A DNA stretch of 64,000 nucleotides. It comes from Burkholderia sp. BCC0506 (lineage in GTDB: Bacteria > Pseudomonadota > Gammaproteobacteria > Burkholderiales > Burkholderiaceae). Numbering within the stretch: position 1 is the first letter of the stretch; every line of letters begins with the position of its first letter. Of the stretch, positions 51,982 to 61,387 are shown piece after piece. The stretch lies in assembly GCF_902833145.1 (NCBI RefSeq), contig NZ_CADFEN010000015.1, forward strand, positions 1-64,000, given 5' to 3'. The notes under the pieces are model-generated. The model was not told the origin of the DNA, ran no database searches, and saw only the letters and a list, made by a program, of their open reading frames with translations. The position numbers were made by a program, and so were the translations under genes.

Positions 51982-54972
51982 ATGCAAACCACCGACAACG
52001 CGACGTCCCAGTACGAGAGCGCCTCGAGCCGTCCGCTCGGCGGGACCGAACAGGGCGCGAAGGCGCTCGCGCCGCAGGCCACGTTCGCCGACTACAAGGT
52101 GATCCGCCGCAACGGCAGCGTGGTGTCGTTCGAACCTTCGAAGATCGCGATCGCGGTGACCAAGGCTTTCCTGGCCGTCAATGGCGGGCAGGGCGCGGCA
52201 TCGGCGCGCGTGCGCGAGCAGGTCGAACAACTGACGCACAACGTCGTTCGCGCGCTCGTGCGCAGCCGCCCGAACGGCGGTACGTTCCATATCGAAGACA
52301 TCCAGGACCAGGTCGAACTCGCGCTGATGCGCGGCGGCGAACACAACGTCGCGCGGGCGTACGTGCTGTATCGCGAGAAGCGCCACCTCGAGCGCCAGCA
52401 TGCGGGCGAGGAAGCGGCGGCAGCGGGCGGCGAGTCGAGCACCGGCATCAACGTCGTCGACAACGGCGTCACGCGCCCGCTCGACCTGAACGCGCTGCGC
52501 GCGCTGATCGTGTCGGCGTGCGACGGCCTCGGCACCGCGGTTAACCCTGACCCGATCGTCGCGGAGACGGTGAAGAACCTGTACGACGGCGTGCCGATGA
52601 GCCAGGTCTACGACTCGGCGATCCTCGCGGCCCGCACGATGATCGAAAAGGATCCGGCATACAGCCAGGTCACGGCCCGCATCCTGCTGCACACGATCCG
52701 TCGCGAGATCCTCGGCGAGGAAGTCGTGCAGGCCGAGATGTCGACCCGCTACGCCGAATACTTCCCGCAGTTCCTGAAGCGCGGCGTCGACGCCGGCCTG
52801 CTCGACGACAAGCTGCTGCAGTTCGACCTGAAGCGCCTCGGCGAAGCGCTCGACGCGAACCGCGACCTGCAGTTCGGCTACCTCGGCCTGCAGACGCTGT
52901 ACGACCGCTACTTCCTGCACGTCGAAGGCACCCGCATCGAAATGCCGCAGGCATTCTTCATGCGCGTCGCGATGGGCCTCTCGCTGAACGAGATCGACCG
53001 CGAAACGCGCGCGATCGAGTTCTACAACGTGCTGTCGAGCTTCGACTTCATGAGTTCGACGCCGACGCTGTTCAACTCGGGCACGCACCGCTCGCAGCTG
53101 TCGTCGTGCTACCTGACGACGGTCGCGGACGATCTCGACGGCATCTATGAAGCGCTGAAGGAAAACGCGCTGCTGTCGAAGTTCGCCGGCGGCCTCGGCA
53201 ACGACTGGACGCGCGTGCGCGCACTCGGCTCGCATATCAAGGGCACGAACGGCAAGTCGCAGGGCGTGGTCCCGTTCCTGAAGGTCGTGAACGACACGGC
53301 CGTCGCGGTGAACCAGGGCGGCAAGCGCAAGGGCGCGGTGTGCGCGTACCTGGAATCGTGGCACCTCGACATCGAGGAGTTCCTGGAGCTGCGCAAGAAC
53401 ACCGGTGACGACCGTCGCCGTACGCACGACATGAACACGGCGAACTGGATTCCCGACCTGTTCATGAAGCGCGTGATGGAAGGCGCCGACTGGACGCTGT
53501 TCTCGCCGTCGACCTGCCCGGACCTGCACGACAAGTTCGGCGCGGAATTCGAGGCGGCTTACACGGCTTACGAAGACAAGGTCGCGCGCGGCGAGATCAA
53601 GCTGTTCAAGAAGATCCCGGCGCAGCAGCTCTGGCGCAAGATGCTCGGCATGCTGTTCGAGACGGGCCACCCGTGGATCACGTTCAAGGATCCGTGCAAC
53701 GTGCGCTCGCCGCAGCAGCACGTCGGCGTCGTCCACTCGTCGAACCTGTGCACGGAAATCACGCTGAACACGAGCGACACCGAAATCGCGGTGTGCAACC
53801 TGGGCTCGGTGAACCTCGTCGCCCACCTGGTGAAGCAGGCCGACGGCAGCTACGCGCTCGACCACGACAAGCTCAAGCGCACGATCAGCGTCGCGATGCG
53901 CATGCTCGACAACGTGATCGACATCAATTACTACGCGGTGCCGAAGGCGCGTAACTCGAACCTGAAGCACCGCCCGGTCGGCCTGGGCATCATGGGCTTC
54001 CAGGACTGCCTGCACCTGCTGCGCACGCCGTACGCGTCGCCGGCGGCGGTCGAGTTCGCCGACCGTTCGATGGAAGCCGTCTGCTACTACGCGTACTACG
54101 CGTCGACCGAGCTGGCCGAGGAACGCGGCCGCTACTCGAGCTACCGCGGCTCGCTGTGGGATCGCGGCATCCTCCCGCAGGACACGCTGAAGCTGCTGAC
54201 CGAAGCGCGCGGCGGCTACGTCGAGGTCGACACGTCGGAATCGCTCGACTGGACGACGCTGCGCGCGCGGATCGCCGCGCACGGCATGCGCAACTCGAAC
54301 TGCGTCGCGATCGCGCCGACGGCGACGATCTCGAACATCATCGGCGTGTCGGCCTGTATCGAGCCGACCTTCCAGAACCTGTACGTGAAGTCGAACCTGT
54401 CGGGCGAATTCACGGTGGTGAACGAGTACCTCGTCCGCGACCTGAAGGAGCGCGGCCTGTGGGACGAAGTGATGGTCGCCGACCTGAAGTACTTCGACGG
54501 CATGCTGTCGCGCATCGACCGCATCCCGGCCGACCTGCGCGCGATCTACGCGACCGCGTTCGAAGTCGACCCGACGTGGCTGGTCGAAGCGGCATCGCGT
54601 CGCCAGAAGTGGATCGACCAGGCGCAGTCGCTGAACATCTACATGGGCGGCGCGTCGGGCAAGAAGCTCGACGAGGTCTACAAGCTCGCCTGGCTGCGCG
54701 GCCTGAAGACGACCTACTACCTCCGCACGATGGCGGCGACGCACGTCGAGAAGTCGACGGTCGCGCACGGCGCGCTGAACGCCGTGCCGACGGGCGGTGC
54801 GGGCAGCGGCGGCGCGCAAGGCGCGGCGGGCGGCTTCGGGGCGGCGGGCGGCGATGTGTCGTCGGGCGCGGTCAGCGCAGCGTCGGCGCTCGCGCCGGTC
54901 GAAGCGGACGGTCCGGTGTGCACGATGCGCCCGGGCGACCCCGGCTTCGACGAATGCGAAGCGTGCCAGTAA
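51982..54972 (+). CDS. nrdA: Ribonucleoside-diphosphate reductase class Ia, alpha subunit NrdA
   Basis: This 996-residue aerobic reductase subunit makes dNDPs from NDPs. The N-terminal ATP-cone domain (about 35-150, KVIRRNGSVVSFEPSKI) gives activity control by ATP/dATP. The barrel holds the active-site region SSTPTLFNSGTHRSQLSSC (about 356-374), NLCTEITLN and CNLGSVNL. The C-terminal redox pair is CEAC (992-995). A flexible Gly/Ala-rich linker of about 50 residues precedes the tail. The ATG at 51982 has AGGAG ahead; upstream open frame is leader. It is probably regulated by NrdR. Confidence 0.96.
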   Translation: MQTTDNATSQYESASSRPLGGTEQGAKALAPQATFADYKVIRRNGSVVSFEPSKIAIAVTKAFLAVNGGQGAASARVREQVEQLTHNVVRALVRSRPNGGTFHIEDIQDQVELALMRGGEHNVARAYVLYREKRHLERQHAGEEAAAAGGESSTGINVVDNGVTRPLDLNALRALIVSACDGLGTAVNPDPIVAETVKNLYDGVPMSQVYDSAILAARTMIEKDPAYSQVTARILLHTIRREILGEEVVQAEMSTRYAEYFPQFLKRGVDAGLLDDKLLQFDLKRLGEALDANRDLQFGYLGLQTLYDRYFLHVEGTRIEMPQAFFMRVAMGLSLNEIDRETRAIEFYNVLSSFDFMSSTPTLFNSGTHRSQLSSCYLTTVADDLDGIYEALKENALLSKFAGGLGNDWTRVRALGSHIKGTNGKSQGVVPFLKVVNDTAVAVNQGGKRKGAVCAYLESWHLDIEEFLELRKNTGDDRRRTHDMNTANWIPDLFMKRVMEGADWTLFSPSTCPDLHDKFGAEFEAAYTAYEDKVARGEIKLFKKIPAQQLWRKMLGMLFETGHPWITFKDPCNVRSPQQHVGVVHSSNLCTEITLNTSDTEIAVCNLGSVNLVAHLVKQADGSYALDHDKLKRTISVAMRMLDNVIDINYYAVPKARNSNLKHRPVGLGIMGFQDCLHLLRTPYASPAAVEFADRSMEAVCYYAYYASTELAEERGRYSSYRGSLWDRGILPQDTLKLLTEARGGYVEVDTSESLDWTTLRARIAAHGMRNSNCVAIAPTATISNIIGVSACIEPTFQNLYVKSNLSGEFTVVNEYLVRDLKERGLWDEVMVADLKYFDGMLSRIDRIPADLRAIYATAFEVDPTWLVEAASRRQKWIDQAQSLNIYMGGASGKKLDEVYKLAWLRGLKTTYYLRTMAATHVEKSTVAHGALNAVPTGGAGSGGAQGAAGGFGAAGGDVSSGAVSAASALAPVEADGPVCTMRPGDPGFDECEACQ

Positions 54973-55337
54973 CGCAGTGCGCCTGACCTGAGAAGCAGGC
55001 CCGGGCGGCGCACACGACGACCGATCGAGGTTGAAGTGTGCGTCGCTCTCTACTAAAAAAATGATAAGGAATCTGTAACGCGACACCTGCGTTGCAGGCA
55101 GCGACAAGCGATCGAAACAGCCCCGACGGCGTCGCGTTTCGATCAGCGTTCGATGCGTCGAGCGCACCTCGAGAACCACGCGCGACTCACATCGCGCGCT
55201 GCATGAACGACGATGCGTTGCTCAAAGTGTTGTATCGAGGTCGCAACGCGAATCGAAAAAAGGATTTTTCGTGAGCGAACCCTTTTATCGCTCAGGAAAA
55301 GATGGTACAAACCGTTCTAAATTGATGGTGAGAATTT
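54973..55337 (+). other. nrdA-nrdB spacer
   Basis: These 365 bases have no convincing gene. Visible structures are TGAGCGA/TCGCTCA (55272-55294) and CGAAAAA/TTTTTCG just before it, 44 or more bases ahead of the nrdB ATG. The last 110 bases are AT-rich. A separate nrdB promoter or processing site is possible, but no sound hexamer pair was found. Confidence 0.5.
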
Positions 55338-56549
55338 ATGCTCAACTGGGATGACGAGAAGACTGCCGTAACCCCCGCGAGCGGAGCGCAGCAAAACGCG
55401 ATGCGCACCTCCGCCGGGATGGCTGTCGGAATGCAGGCTGCAACGCCTGCCGCCCATCAGGTCCGTGACATTTTCGAAGGCGATCTTGCGGTGCCGCCGC
55501 AAGCATCGGCTGTTCCCGCCGGCGGTTCGGAAGCGCGGGTCAATGTCGCCGACAAGCGCATCATCAACGGCCAGACTGACGTCAATCAGCTGGTGCCGTT
55601 CAAGTACAAGTGGGCGTGGGAAAAGTATCTGGCCGGTTGCGCGAACCACTGGATGCCGCAGGAAATCAACATGTCCCGCGACATCGCGCTGTGGAAGGAC
55701 CCGAACGGTCTGACCGAGGACGAGCGCCGCATCGTGAAGCGCAACCTCGGCTTCTTCGTGACGGCCGATTCGCTCGCGGCGAACAACATCGTGCTCGGCA
55801 CGTACCGCCACATCACGGCGCCCGAGTGCCGGCAGTTCCTGCTGCGCCAGGCGTTCGAAGAAGCGATCCACACGCACGCGTACCAATATATTGTCGAATC
55901 GCTCGGCCTCGACGAAGGCGAGATCTTCAACGCGTACCACGAGGTACCGTCGATCCGTGCGAAGGACGAATTCCTGATCCCGTTCATCCATACGCTGACG
56001 GACCCGGCCTTCAAGACCGGCACGCTCGAAGCGGATCAGAAGCTGCTGAAGTCGCTGATCGTGTTCGCCTGCATCATGGAAGGCCTGTTCTTCTATGTCG
56101 GCTTCACGCAGATCCTCGCACTCGGCCGCCAGAACAAGATGACGGGTGCTGCGGAGCAATACCAGTACATCCTGCGCGACGAGTCGATGCACTGCAACTT
56201 CGGCATCGACCTGATCAACCAGATCAAGCTCGAGAACCCGCATCTCTGGACCGCGGAGTTCCGCGCCGAGATCCGCGAGCTGTTCAAGCAGGCTGTCGAA
56301 CTCGAATACCGCTACGCCGAAGACACGATGCCGCGCGGCGTGCTGGGTTTGAACGCGTCGATGTTCAAGAGCTATCTGCGCTTCATCAGCAACCGCCGTT
56401 GCCAGCAGATCGGCCTCGACCCGCTGTTCCCGAACGAGGAAAACCCGTTCCCGTGGATGAGCGAGATGATCGACCTGAAGAAGGAGCGCAACTTCTTCGA
56501 GACGCGTGTGATCGAGTATCAGACGGGGGGCGCGCTGTCCTGGGAATAA
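55338..56549 (+). CDS. nrdB: Ribonucleoside-diphosphate reductase class Ia, beta subunit NrdB
   Basis: This 403-residue radical-generating subunit has a diiron site. The ligands D144, E175, H178, E248, E282 and H285 and the radical Y182 all fit E. coli spacing (D84, E115, H118, E204, E238, H241, Y122). The ~80-residue N-terminus before [13 protein letters not shown] is Ala/Pro-rich and probably disordered. The C-terminal [14 protein letters not shown] should dock to NrdA. It is paired with nrdA across a 365-base spacer. Confidence 0.96.
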   Translation: MLNWDDEKTAVTPASGAQQNAMRTSAGMAVGMQAATPAAHQVRDIFEGDLAVPPQASAVPAGGSEARVNVADKRIINGQTDVNQLVPFKYKWAWEKYLAGCANHWMPQEINMSRDIALWKDPNGLTEDERRIVKRNLGFFVTADSLAANNIVLGTYRHITAPECRQFLLRQAFEEAIHTHAYQYIVESLGLDEGEIFNAYHEVPSIRAKDEFLIPFIHTLTDPAFKTGTLEADQKLLKSLIVFACIMEGLFFYVGFTQILALGRQNKMTGAAEQYQYILRDESMHCNFGIDLINQIKLENPHLWTAEFRAEIRELFKQAVELEYRYAEDTMPRGVLGLNASMFKSYLRFISNRRCQQIGLDPLFPNEENPFPWMSEMIDLKKERNFFETRVIEYQTGGALSWE

Positions 56550-56986
56550 CCCGCAGCAGCGAACCCGTTACACGATGGAGCAGCCGGTGGCCTCTCGGCC
56601 CCGGCCCAAGGTTTAGGAGCAAGAACGCCTGATGCAAAGCATGCCCGGTGCCTTAACGGCCCAACGATACGACAGGCACTTTGCGAACCCTTCAGTGGGA
56701 TGGGCAAACTTCCCTCCGGAAAAAGCGGACGGCCGTGTGGCGGTCCGCTTGATCAAGCGATTAGGGGTAGCGGCGCGAGGTGCGCCGGCTACCGACTTGA
56801 TTTGGCGCGCGAGGCCGGGTGGTCACGCGCGCCATACCGTATTCATTAGCGTAAGCGCGCGGTATCTGCGTACGCCGATGAATAGCCCGCTTCGAAGCGC
56901 ACGTCCTGAACAGCGTCCGCGGGAAGCGGGTTTTGACGAAGGGTGTAGTTTGAACTGACTCTCATCTGAACCTGAAGGAGAACAAC
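56550..56986 (+). other. Structured intergenic region nrdB - H1-like gene (possible ncRNA or long leader)
   Basis: These 437 bases hold at least three strong stems: AAGCGGAC/GTCCGCTT (about 56725-56752), GGTAGCGGCGC with GCGCCGGCTACC (56766-56793), and GGCGCGCG/CGCGCGCC (56804-56833). An open frame of 108 codons (56632-56958) crosses them but uses TTA, AGG, GGG and CGA codons unlike the neighbours, so I doubt it is a gene. The function is unknown. It may be the 5' leader of the H1-like gene or a separate small RNA. Confidence 0.45.
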
Positions 56987-57619
56987 ATGGCTACTGCCAA
57001 GAAGAAACCGGCTGCTAAGAAGGTTGCTGCCAAGAAGACCGTTGCGAAGAAGGCTGCTGCTCCGGCGAAGAAGGCTGCAGTGAAGAAGGTTGCTGCGAAG
57101 AAGGTCGCGGTGAAGAAGGTTGCCGCGAAGAAGGCAGCACCGGCGAAGAAGGCCGCTGCAAAGAAGGTCGCAGCCAAGAAGGTCGCAACGAAGAAGGTTG
57201 CAGCGAAGAAAGTCGCGGTGAAGAAGGTTGCCGCGAAGAAGGCAGCACCGGCTAAGAAGGCCGCCGCGAAGAAGGTTGCAGCCAAGAAAGTCGCAGTGAA
57301 GAAGGTTGCTGCGAAGAAGACCGCACCGGCGAAGAAGGCTGCTGCGAAGAAGGCCGCGCCGGCGAAGAAGGCTGCTGCGAAGAAGGCCGCGCCTGCGAAG
57401 AAGGCTGCCGCGAAGAAGGCCGCGCCCGCCAAGAAGGCTGCCCCTGCGAAGAAGGCTGCCGCACCGGCGAAGAAGGCTGCTGCGCCGAAGAAGGCCGTCG
57501 TGAAGAAGGCTGCACCGGCAACGACCGCGTCGACCGCATCGGTTGCGCCGGCATCGGGCGTGAAGACCGCGCTCAACCCGGCAGCGGCATGGCCGTTCCC
57601 GACCGGCAGCCGTCCGTAA
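56987..57619 (+). CDS. Histone H1-like DNA-binding protein (AKKA-repeat)
   Basis: This 210-residue protein is built almost wholly of Lys and Ala ([18 protein letters not shown]), like the C-terminal tail of eukaryotic H1, chlamydial HctB and Bordetella BpH1. Such proteins bind and compact DNA without sequence preference. The only normal-looking part is the last ~35 residues ([20 protein letters not shown] to PFPTGSRP). AAGGAGAACAAC precedes the ATG at 56987. The coding DNA is repetitive, so the length should vary between strains. Confidence 0.88.
   Translation: MATAKKKPAAKKVAAKKTVAKKAAAPAKKAAVKKVAAKKVAVKKVAAKKAAPAKKAAAKKVAAKKVATKKVAAKKVAVKKVAAKKAAPAKKAAAKKVAAKKVAVKKVAAKKTAPAKKAAAKKAAPAKKAAAKKAAPAKKAAAKKAAPAKKAAPAKKAAAPAKKAAAPKKAVVKKAAPATTASTASVAPASGVKTALNPAAAWPFPTGSRP
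57104..57430 (+). repeat. Coding tandem repeats in the H1-like gene
   Basis: A 41-base segment starting at 57104 recurs exactly at 57212 (108-bp offset, 36 codons), with a diverged third copy from 57290. Then three 33-bp units (11 codons, [11 protein letters not shown]) start at 57332, 57365 and 57398. All keep the frame. Confidence 0.85.
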
Positions 57620-57665
57620 TCGCGGCTGAGCAGCATCACCCGGACACTCACGTGGTGTCCGTGGG

Positions 57666-57683
57666 TTGAGTAGCGCTACTCAA
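57666..57683. repeat. Perfect 18-bp palindrome
   Basis: TTGAGTAGCGCTACTCAA is fully self-complementary and lies between the H1-like stop and its terminator. It could be an operator-like site or part of a transcript end; its role is not known. Confidence 0.6.
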
Positions 57684-57686
57684 TCA

Positions 57687-57721
57687 ATCCCGCCATCTGG
57701 CTCAGGTGGCGGGATTTTTTT
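57687..57721 (+). terminator. Terminator of the H1-like gene
   Basis: ATCCCGCCA (57687-57695) pairs with TGGCGGGAT (57707-57715), followed by a T-run to 57721. Confidence 0.9.
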
Positions 57722-57790
57722 CGTTCGTATGTCTGTCCGTGTGGGGCGTCGACCGGCTGGCCGACGCGAGCGTAAGCGAAAACCGGCGGA

Positions 57791-57826
57791 CGAAAAAAAA
57801 CGCATGTGCGGCTTCGCACATGCGTT
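57791..57826 (-). terminator. Terminator of the glycine-zipper lipoprotein gene
   Basis: AACGCATGTGCG (57799-57810) pairs with CGCACATGCGTT (57815-57826). On the minus strand eight T follow. Confidence 0.9.
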
Positions 57827-57861
57827 CGACCGCGGCTTGCGCCGCGTGCTGAGGATACCGG

Positions 57862-58335
57862 TCAGTGCGTGACGCGCGTGACGCCGCCGCTCGACAGCAG
57901 GCGTACGCGTTCGCCGGCGCGGAACGCTTCGCCGCTGGCTGCCTGCGTGATCGAGCGCAGATCGCCGTTGTCGAGGCGCACGGTGATCTCGACACCATTC
58001 GCGGTGCTGAGGTTTTCACCGACGGCGTTACCCGCGACCGCACCGACGAGGCCGCCGGCGATGGCCGTCAGGATCGAGCCCTTGCCGCCGCCGATCGCGC
58101 TGCCCGCGACCGCACCGAGTGCGCCGCCGCCGAGCGTGCCGATCGCGCTGCCGCCGCCGTCGGACTGGATGCGCACCGCACGGACGCTTTCGACCGTGCC
58201 CATGCGGACCGTTTGTTCGCGCTGCGCCTGCCCGACGCTATAGACATCCGCCGAACCGGGTGCCGTGAAGCAGCCGGCGAGAGTCAGCGTGGCCGTCAGC
58301 ATGGCCGCGAGCGTGAGGGTTTTTTTCGTCAACAT
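57862..58335 (-). CDS. Glycine-zipper (SlyB/Pcp-like) outer-membrane lipoprotein
   Basis: This 157-residue lipoprotein has signal MLTKKTLTLAAMLTATLTLAGC with lipobox LAGC (C22). Residues about 65-110 form a glycine zipper (GTLGGGALGAVAGSAIGGG and AIAGGLVGAVAGNAVGE), i.e. a Gly-rich 2TM segment as in SlyB, Pcp and related envelope proteins. The rest is a small beta domain (VEITVRLDNGDLRSITQ). The role is probably envelope integrity; this is inferred from the family. Confidence 0.85.
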   Translation of the reverse strand: MLTKKTLTLAAMLTATLTLAGCFTAPGSADVYSVGQAQREQTVRMGTVESVRAVRIQSDGGGSAIGTLGGGALGAVAGSAIGGGKGSILTAIAGGLVGAVAGNAVGENLSTANGVEITVRLDNGDLRSITQAASGEAFRAGERVRLLSSGGVTRVTH

Positions 58336-58354
58336 CTTTGCTCTCCCACAATAT

Positions 58355-59293
58355 TCATTTGAGACTGTAACCGAATGCAGTCTCGAAGCGTGCGTCGATT
58401 TCGGCTCGCGTCAGTACGTAAGTCTGGGGCCCTTGATGGGCGATCTTGAGCGAGCCCATCAGGCTCGCGAGGCGACCCGTGGTTGCCCAGTCGAGGCCAT
58501 GCTCGATGCCGTACAGCAGGCCGCCCCGGAAGGCGTCGCCGCAGCCGGTCGGATCGGCGATGCGCTCGGCCGGCACGACCGGAATCTGCTCCGTGCCCTG
58601 CTTGTGGCGGATGATCGCGCCGTGCTCGCCCCGCGTGATGACGAGCGCGTCGACCCGGCTGGCGATTTCATCTTCGGACCATCCCGTCTTGTCGCTCACC
58701 AGCTTGGCCTCGTAGTCGTTGACCGCGACATACGTCGCAAGTTCAATGCTGCGGCGCAGCGTCGCACCGTCGAACAGCGGCAGCCCCTGACCCGGATCGA
58801 ACACGAACGGCACCCCGGCCCTGGCGAGCTCTTCCACGTGCTGCACCATCCCGTCGAAGCCATCCGGGCCGACGATCGCGAGCTTGATGTCCGGCGCGTC
58901 GCCCGCGTGGTTCAGGTGCGACTGCATCATCGCGCCCGGGTGGAACGCCGCGATCTGGTTGTTGTCGAGATCGGTCGTGATCATCGCCTGCGCGGTGTAC
59001 GTATCGGGCAGCACGCGAACGTGGTCGCGGCGCAGGCCGAGCTGGTCGAGCCGGTCGAGATACGGCTGCGCATCCAGCGCGCCCATCGTGCCCATGATGC
59101 GCGCATCGCCGCCGAGCAGGTGCAGCGCATACCCGATGTTGCCCGCGCAGCCGCCGAATTCGCGACGCATCGTCGGCACGAGGAAGCTCAGGTTGATGAG
59201 GTGCACCTGGTCGGGCAGGATGTGCTCGCGGAACCGCCCTTCGAAGGTCATGATGGAGTCGTAGGCGATCGAGCCGCAAATCAGCGTAGCCAA
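58355..59293 (-). CDS. PfkB-family kinase, nucleoside/adenosine kinase-like
   Basis: This 312-residue ribokinase-fold enzyme has the N-terminal GGCAGNIGYALHLLGG (about 47-62) and the C-terminal DPTGCGDAFRGGLLYG signature (about 246-261), with the catalytic Asp in GCGDAF. The sequence resembles bacterial adenosine/nucleoside kinases more than sugar kinases. I recall a broad nucleoside kinase of this kind from B. thailandensis, but orthology was not tested. It lies 19 bases upstream of the lipoprotein start on the same strand. Confidence 0.75.
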   Translation of the reverse strand: MATLICGSIAYDSIMTFEGRFREHILPDQVHLINLSFLVPTMRREFGGCAGNIGYALHLLGGDARIMGTMGALDAQPYLDRLDQLGLRRDHVRVLPDTYTAQAMITTDLDNNQIAAFHPGAMMQSHLNHAGDAPDIKLAIVGPDGFDGMVQHVEELARAGVPFVFDPGQGLPLFDGATLRRSIELATYVAVNDYEAKLVSDKTGWSEDEIASRVDALVITRGEHGAIIRHKQGTEQIPVVPAERIADPTGCGDAFRGGLLYGIEHGLDWATTGRLASLMGSLKIAHQGPQTYVLTRAEIDARFETAFGYSLK

Positions 59294-59378
59294 GGTGTGC
59301 GTTCCTGTAGAAATGAGGGGCCCCGCGCGACAACGCCGCGCGAAGGGCGCGGCGCAGCAGGGGAAAGCGGAAGAAAGC

Positions 59379-59882
59379 TTACTTCAGAGCGGCGAGCGCT
59401 GCATCGTAGTTCGGCTCGTCCTTGATTTCGCCGACGAGTTCCGCGTGGATCACCTTGTCCTGCGCGTCGAGCACGACCACCGCGCGGGCCGTCAGGCCGT
59501 TCAGCGGGCCGCTCGTCACGTCGACGCCGTATGCGTTCGCGAACGCGCGGCCGGTGCGGAACGTCGATGCCGTCACGACGTTCGCGAGGCCTTCGGTCGT
59601 GCAGAAACGCGTGGCGGCGAACGGCAGGTCGGCGGACACGACGATCACGACCGTGTTGTCGAGCGACGACGCGGCTTCGTTGAACTTGCGGGTCGACGTC
59701 GCGCAGGTCGGCGTGTCGAGGCTCGGCACGATGTTCAGAACCTTGCGCTTGCCGGCGAAGCTGGCGAGCGTCAGATCGGCGAGATCCTTGCCGACCAGCT
59801 TGAAGTCGGCGGCTTGCGAGCCGACGGCCGGGAACGTGCCGGCGAGATCGATCGGGTTGCCACCCAGCGTAACTTTGCTCAT
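59379..59882 (-). CDS. tpx: Thiol peroxidase Tpx
   Basis: This 167-residue atypical 2-Cys peroxiredoxin reduces lipid and alkyl hydroperoxides with thioredoxin. The peroxidatic C60 is in [13 protein letters not shown] and the resolving C94 is in TRFCTTEG, both in the E. coli Tpx positions. The ATG at 59882 starts [13 protein letters not shown]; the longer frame upstream is a shadow of the DUF3426 gene. Confidence 0.95.
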   Translation of the reverse strand: MSKVTLGGNPIDLAGTFPAVGSQAADFKLVGKDLADLTLASFAGKRKVLNIVPSLDTPTCATSTRKFNEAASSLDNTVVIVVSADLPFAATRFCTTEGLANVVTASTFRTGRAFANAYGVDVTSGPLNGLTARAVVVLDAQDKVIHAELVGEIKDEPNYDAALAALK

Positions 59883-59953
59883 GTTCGTGCTCCGAAATAG
59901 CGCGCCGCTCGGGCGCGCGGGTTGAGACGGGCGCGCAAGCGCGCCGCGGTGCG

Positions 59954-61342
59954 TCACGGATAGAAGATCTGGACGCGGAAATTCGACGCCGGCGTGCCGT
60001 TCGTTTCGAGGCGGACGATCATCGTCTGCGTCGTGCCGGGCGGCAGCCCGGCGTCGATCGGCGTGCCCGGGCGCACGTAGTCGCGCGGCGCGAGCACGCG
60101 GCGCACGGTGACGTGATTGGTGTCGTCGAGCAGCGTGAGTTCGAGCGACGGGTACGCGAGCGCGACGCGGTAGCGGTTCGTCAGCGGCACCTTCAGTTCG
60201 AGCTCGCGCGGGCCGTCGAGCTGGCGCAGGTCGGTCGCGTCGAGCCGCAGCCCGTCGATCGCGCGCGGCGGCGTGACCGTGCAGCCGAGCGGCGCGCACG
60301 CCTGCCGGAACCAGCCCTGCGTGGCGGGCCAGTAGATCATCAGCGTTTCGCGCTGCCACCACGCCAGTTGCGCGACGAGCAGCCCGACCAGTGCAACGGC
60401 GACGAGGCCGCCGAAAAAGCCGCCGAGCATTCCACGTCGCTGCGGCGCGCGCGTCTCGCGCGTGACGGCGAAGTGCGGACGATCGTCGTCGGTCAGTGCG
60501 GCGGGGAACGGGGCGACCGGCTGGGCGACCGGCGGGGCGACCGGCTCATCGGCCGCTGCTGTTGTCGGCGTCTCGTCGTGCCGCGCGACGGTGCCGGGTT
60601 CCGACGCGATTTCGGTTTCGGTGACGGCCCGTGCGGGCGTGAACGCAAAACGCGGTTCGCGCGGCGCGCGTGCGTCGTCGGGCGCGGTGAAGTGCGCGGG
60701 GCCGACGGGTTCGGCGGCATCGGCGGCAGTTTCCGTTTCCGACGGAAAATGGGCGACGAAGCGCGGCTCGTGCGGATCGCGCGCGAACGGCGCGGGCGAC
60801 GGTGCGGCTTCTTCGGCTTCGTGCGGGTCGTGCCGCGTTGGCGGCGAATGCGGTTCGGCCGGCTGCTCGACGGCGGCCGACGGATCGAGTTCGGCTGGAG
60901 AGGACGCGAACGGCGCGGGCGTACCCGACAGATGGACGACGCCGGTTTCCGTGGACGGCAGCGCGAGCGGTATCAGCGGCTCCGTGCGCACGGTTTCGAC
61001 GCTGTGCTGCAACGACGGATCGACACCGGCGTCGAGCCACGGCGCCCACATGTCCCAGCCTTCCGGCCTGTAATTGGCGCCGGCCGGCAGGCCGGCCGGC
61101 GCGTCGGCGGCGAACAGCCGGGCCGGCGCGGCCTGCGGATGCGCATCGCCGCCGTCCGGCGCGGCAGCCGGTTCGGTCAATGCCGGCTCGGGCTGCGGCG
61201 CATACTCGGGAACGAGCGATTCGGAAGCGTTGAAGACTTCGTGGCAATGCCCGCAGCGCACGAGCCCCTGATGCAGCGAGAGCTGTTCCTGCTGCAGCCG
61301 GAAGACGGTTTCGCAATGAGGGCAGCGCGTCGCAAGAAGCAT
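59954..61342 (-). CDS. Zinc-ribbon and DUF3426 membrane protein
   Basis: This 462-residue protein starts with an MJ0042-type zinc ribbon (C7, C10, C30, C33). A low-complexity acidic and Pro/Ala-rich region of about 250 residues follows, then one membrane helix (about 308-327: [19 protein letters not shown]) and a C-terminal DUF3426 domain outside (about 340-460). The function is unknown. Its place 45 bases downstream of prmA on the same strand is one I associate with betaproteobacteria. Confidence 0.8.
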   Translation of the reverse strand: MLLATRCPHCETVFRLQQEQLSLHQGLVRCGHCHEVFNASESLVPEYAPQPEPALTEPAAAPDGGDAHPQAAPARLFAADAPAGLPAGANYRPEGWDMWAPWLDAGVDPSLQHSVETVRTEPLIPLALPSTETGVVHLSGTPAPFASSPAELDPSAAVEQPAEPHSPPTRHDPHEAEEAAPSPAPFARDPHEPRFVAHFPSETETAADAAEPVGPAHFTAPDDARAPREPRFAFTPARAVTETEIASEPGTVARHDETPTTAAADEPVAPPVAQPVAPFPAALTDDDRPHFAVTRETRAPQRRGMLGGFFGGLVAVALVGLLVAQLAWWQRETLMIYWPATQGWFRQACAPLGCTVTPPRAIDGLRLDATDLRQLDGPRELELKVPLTNRYRVALAYPSLELTLLDDTNHVTVRRVLAPRDYVRPGTPIDAGLPPGTTQTMIVRLETNGTPASNFRVQIFYP

Positions 61343-61387
61343 GTCGAGCCGGGCGGCCTGCTGGCCAGAGTGAAGGACAGCGCTATT

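Noticed and set aside
51754-55179. A 1141-codon frame antisense to nrdA
   Set aside because: Shadow of nrdA; Arg/Ala/Val-rich with no recognisable domain.
56632-56958. Possible 108-codon gene between nrdB and the H1-like gene
   Set aside because: Codon use is unlike the genome (TTA, AGG, GGG, CGA), three strong stems cross it and no family is recognised; treated as non-coding.
57104-57430. Regular repeats considered as CRISPR
   Set aside because: The units are contiguous, in frame and encode Lys/Ala; there are no unique spacers and no cas genes.
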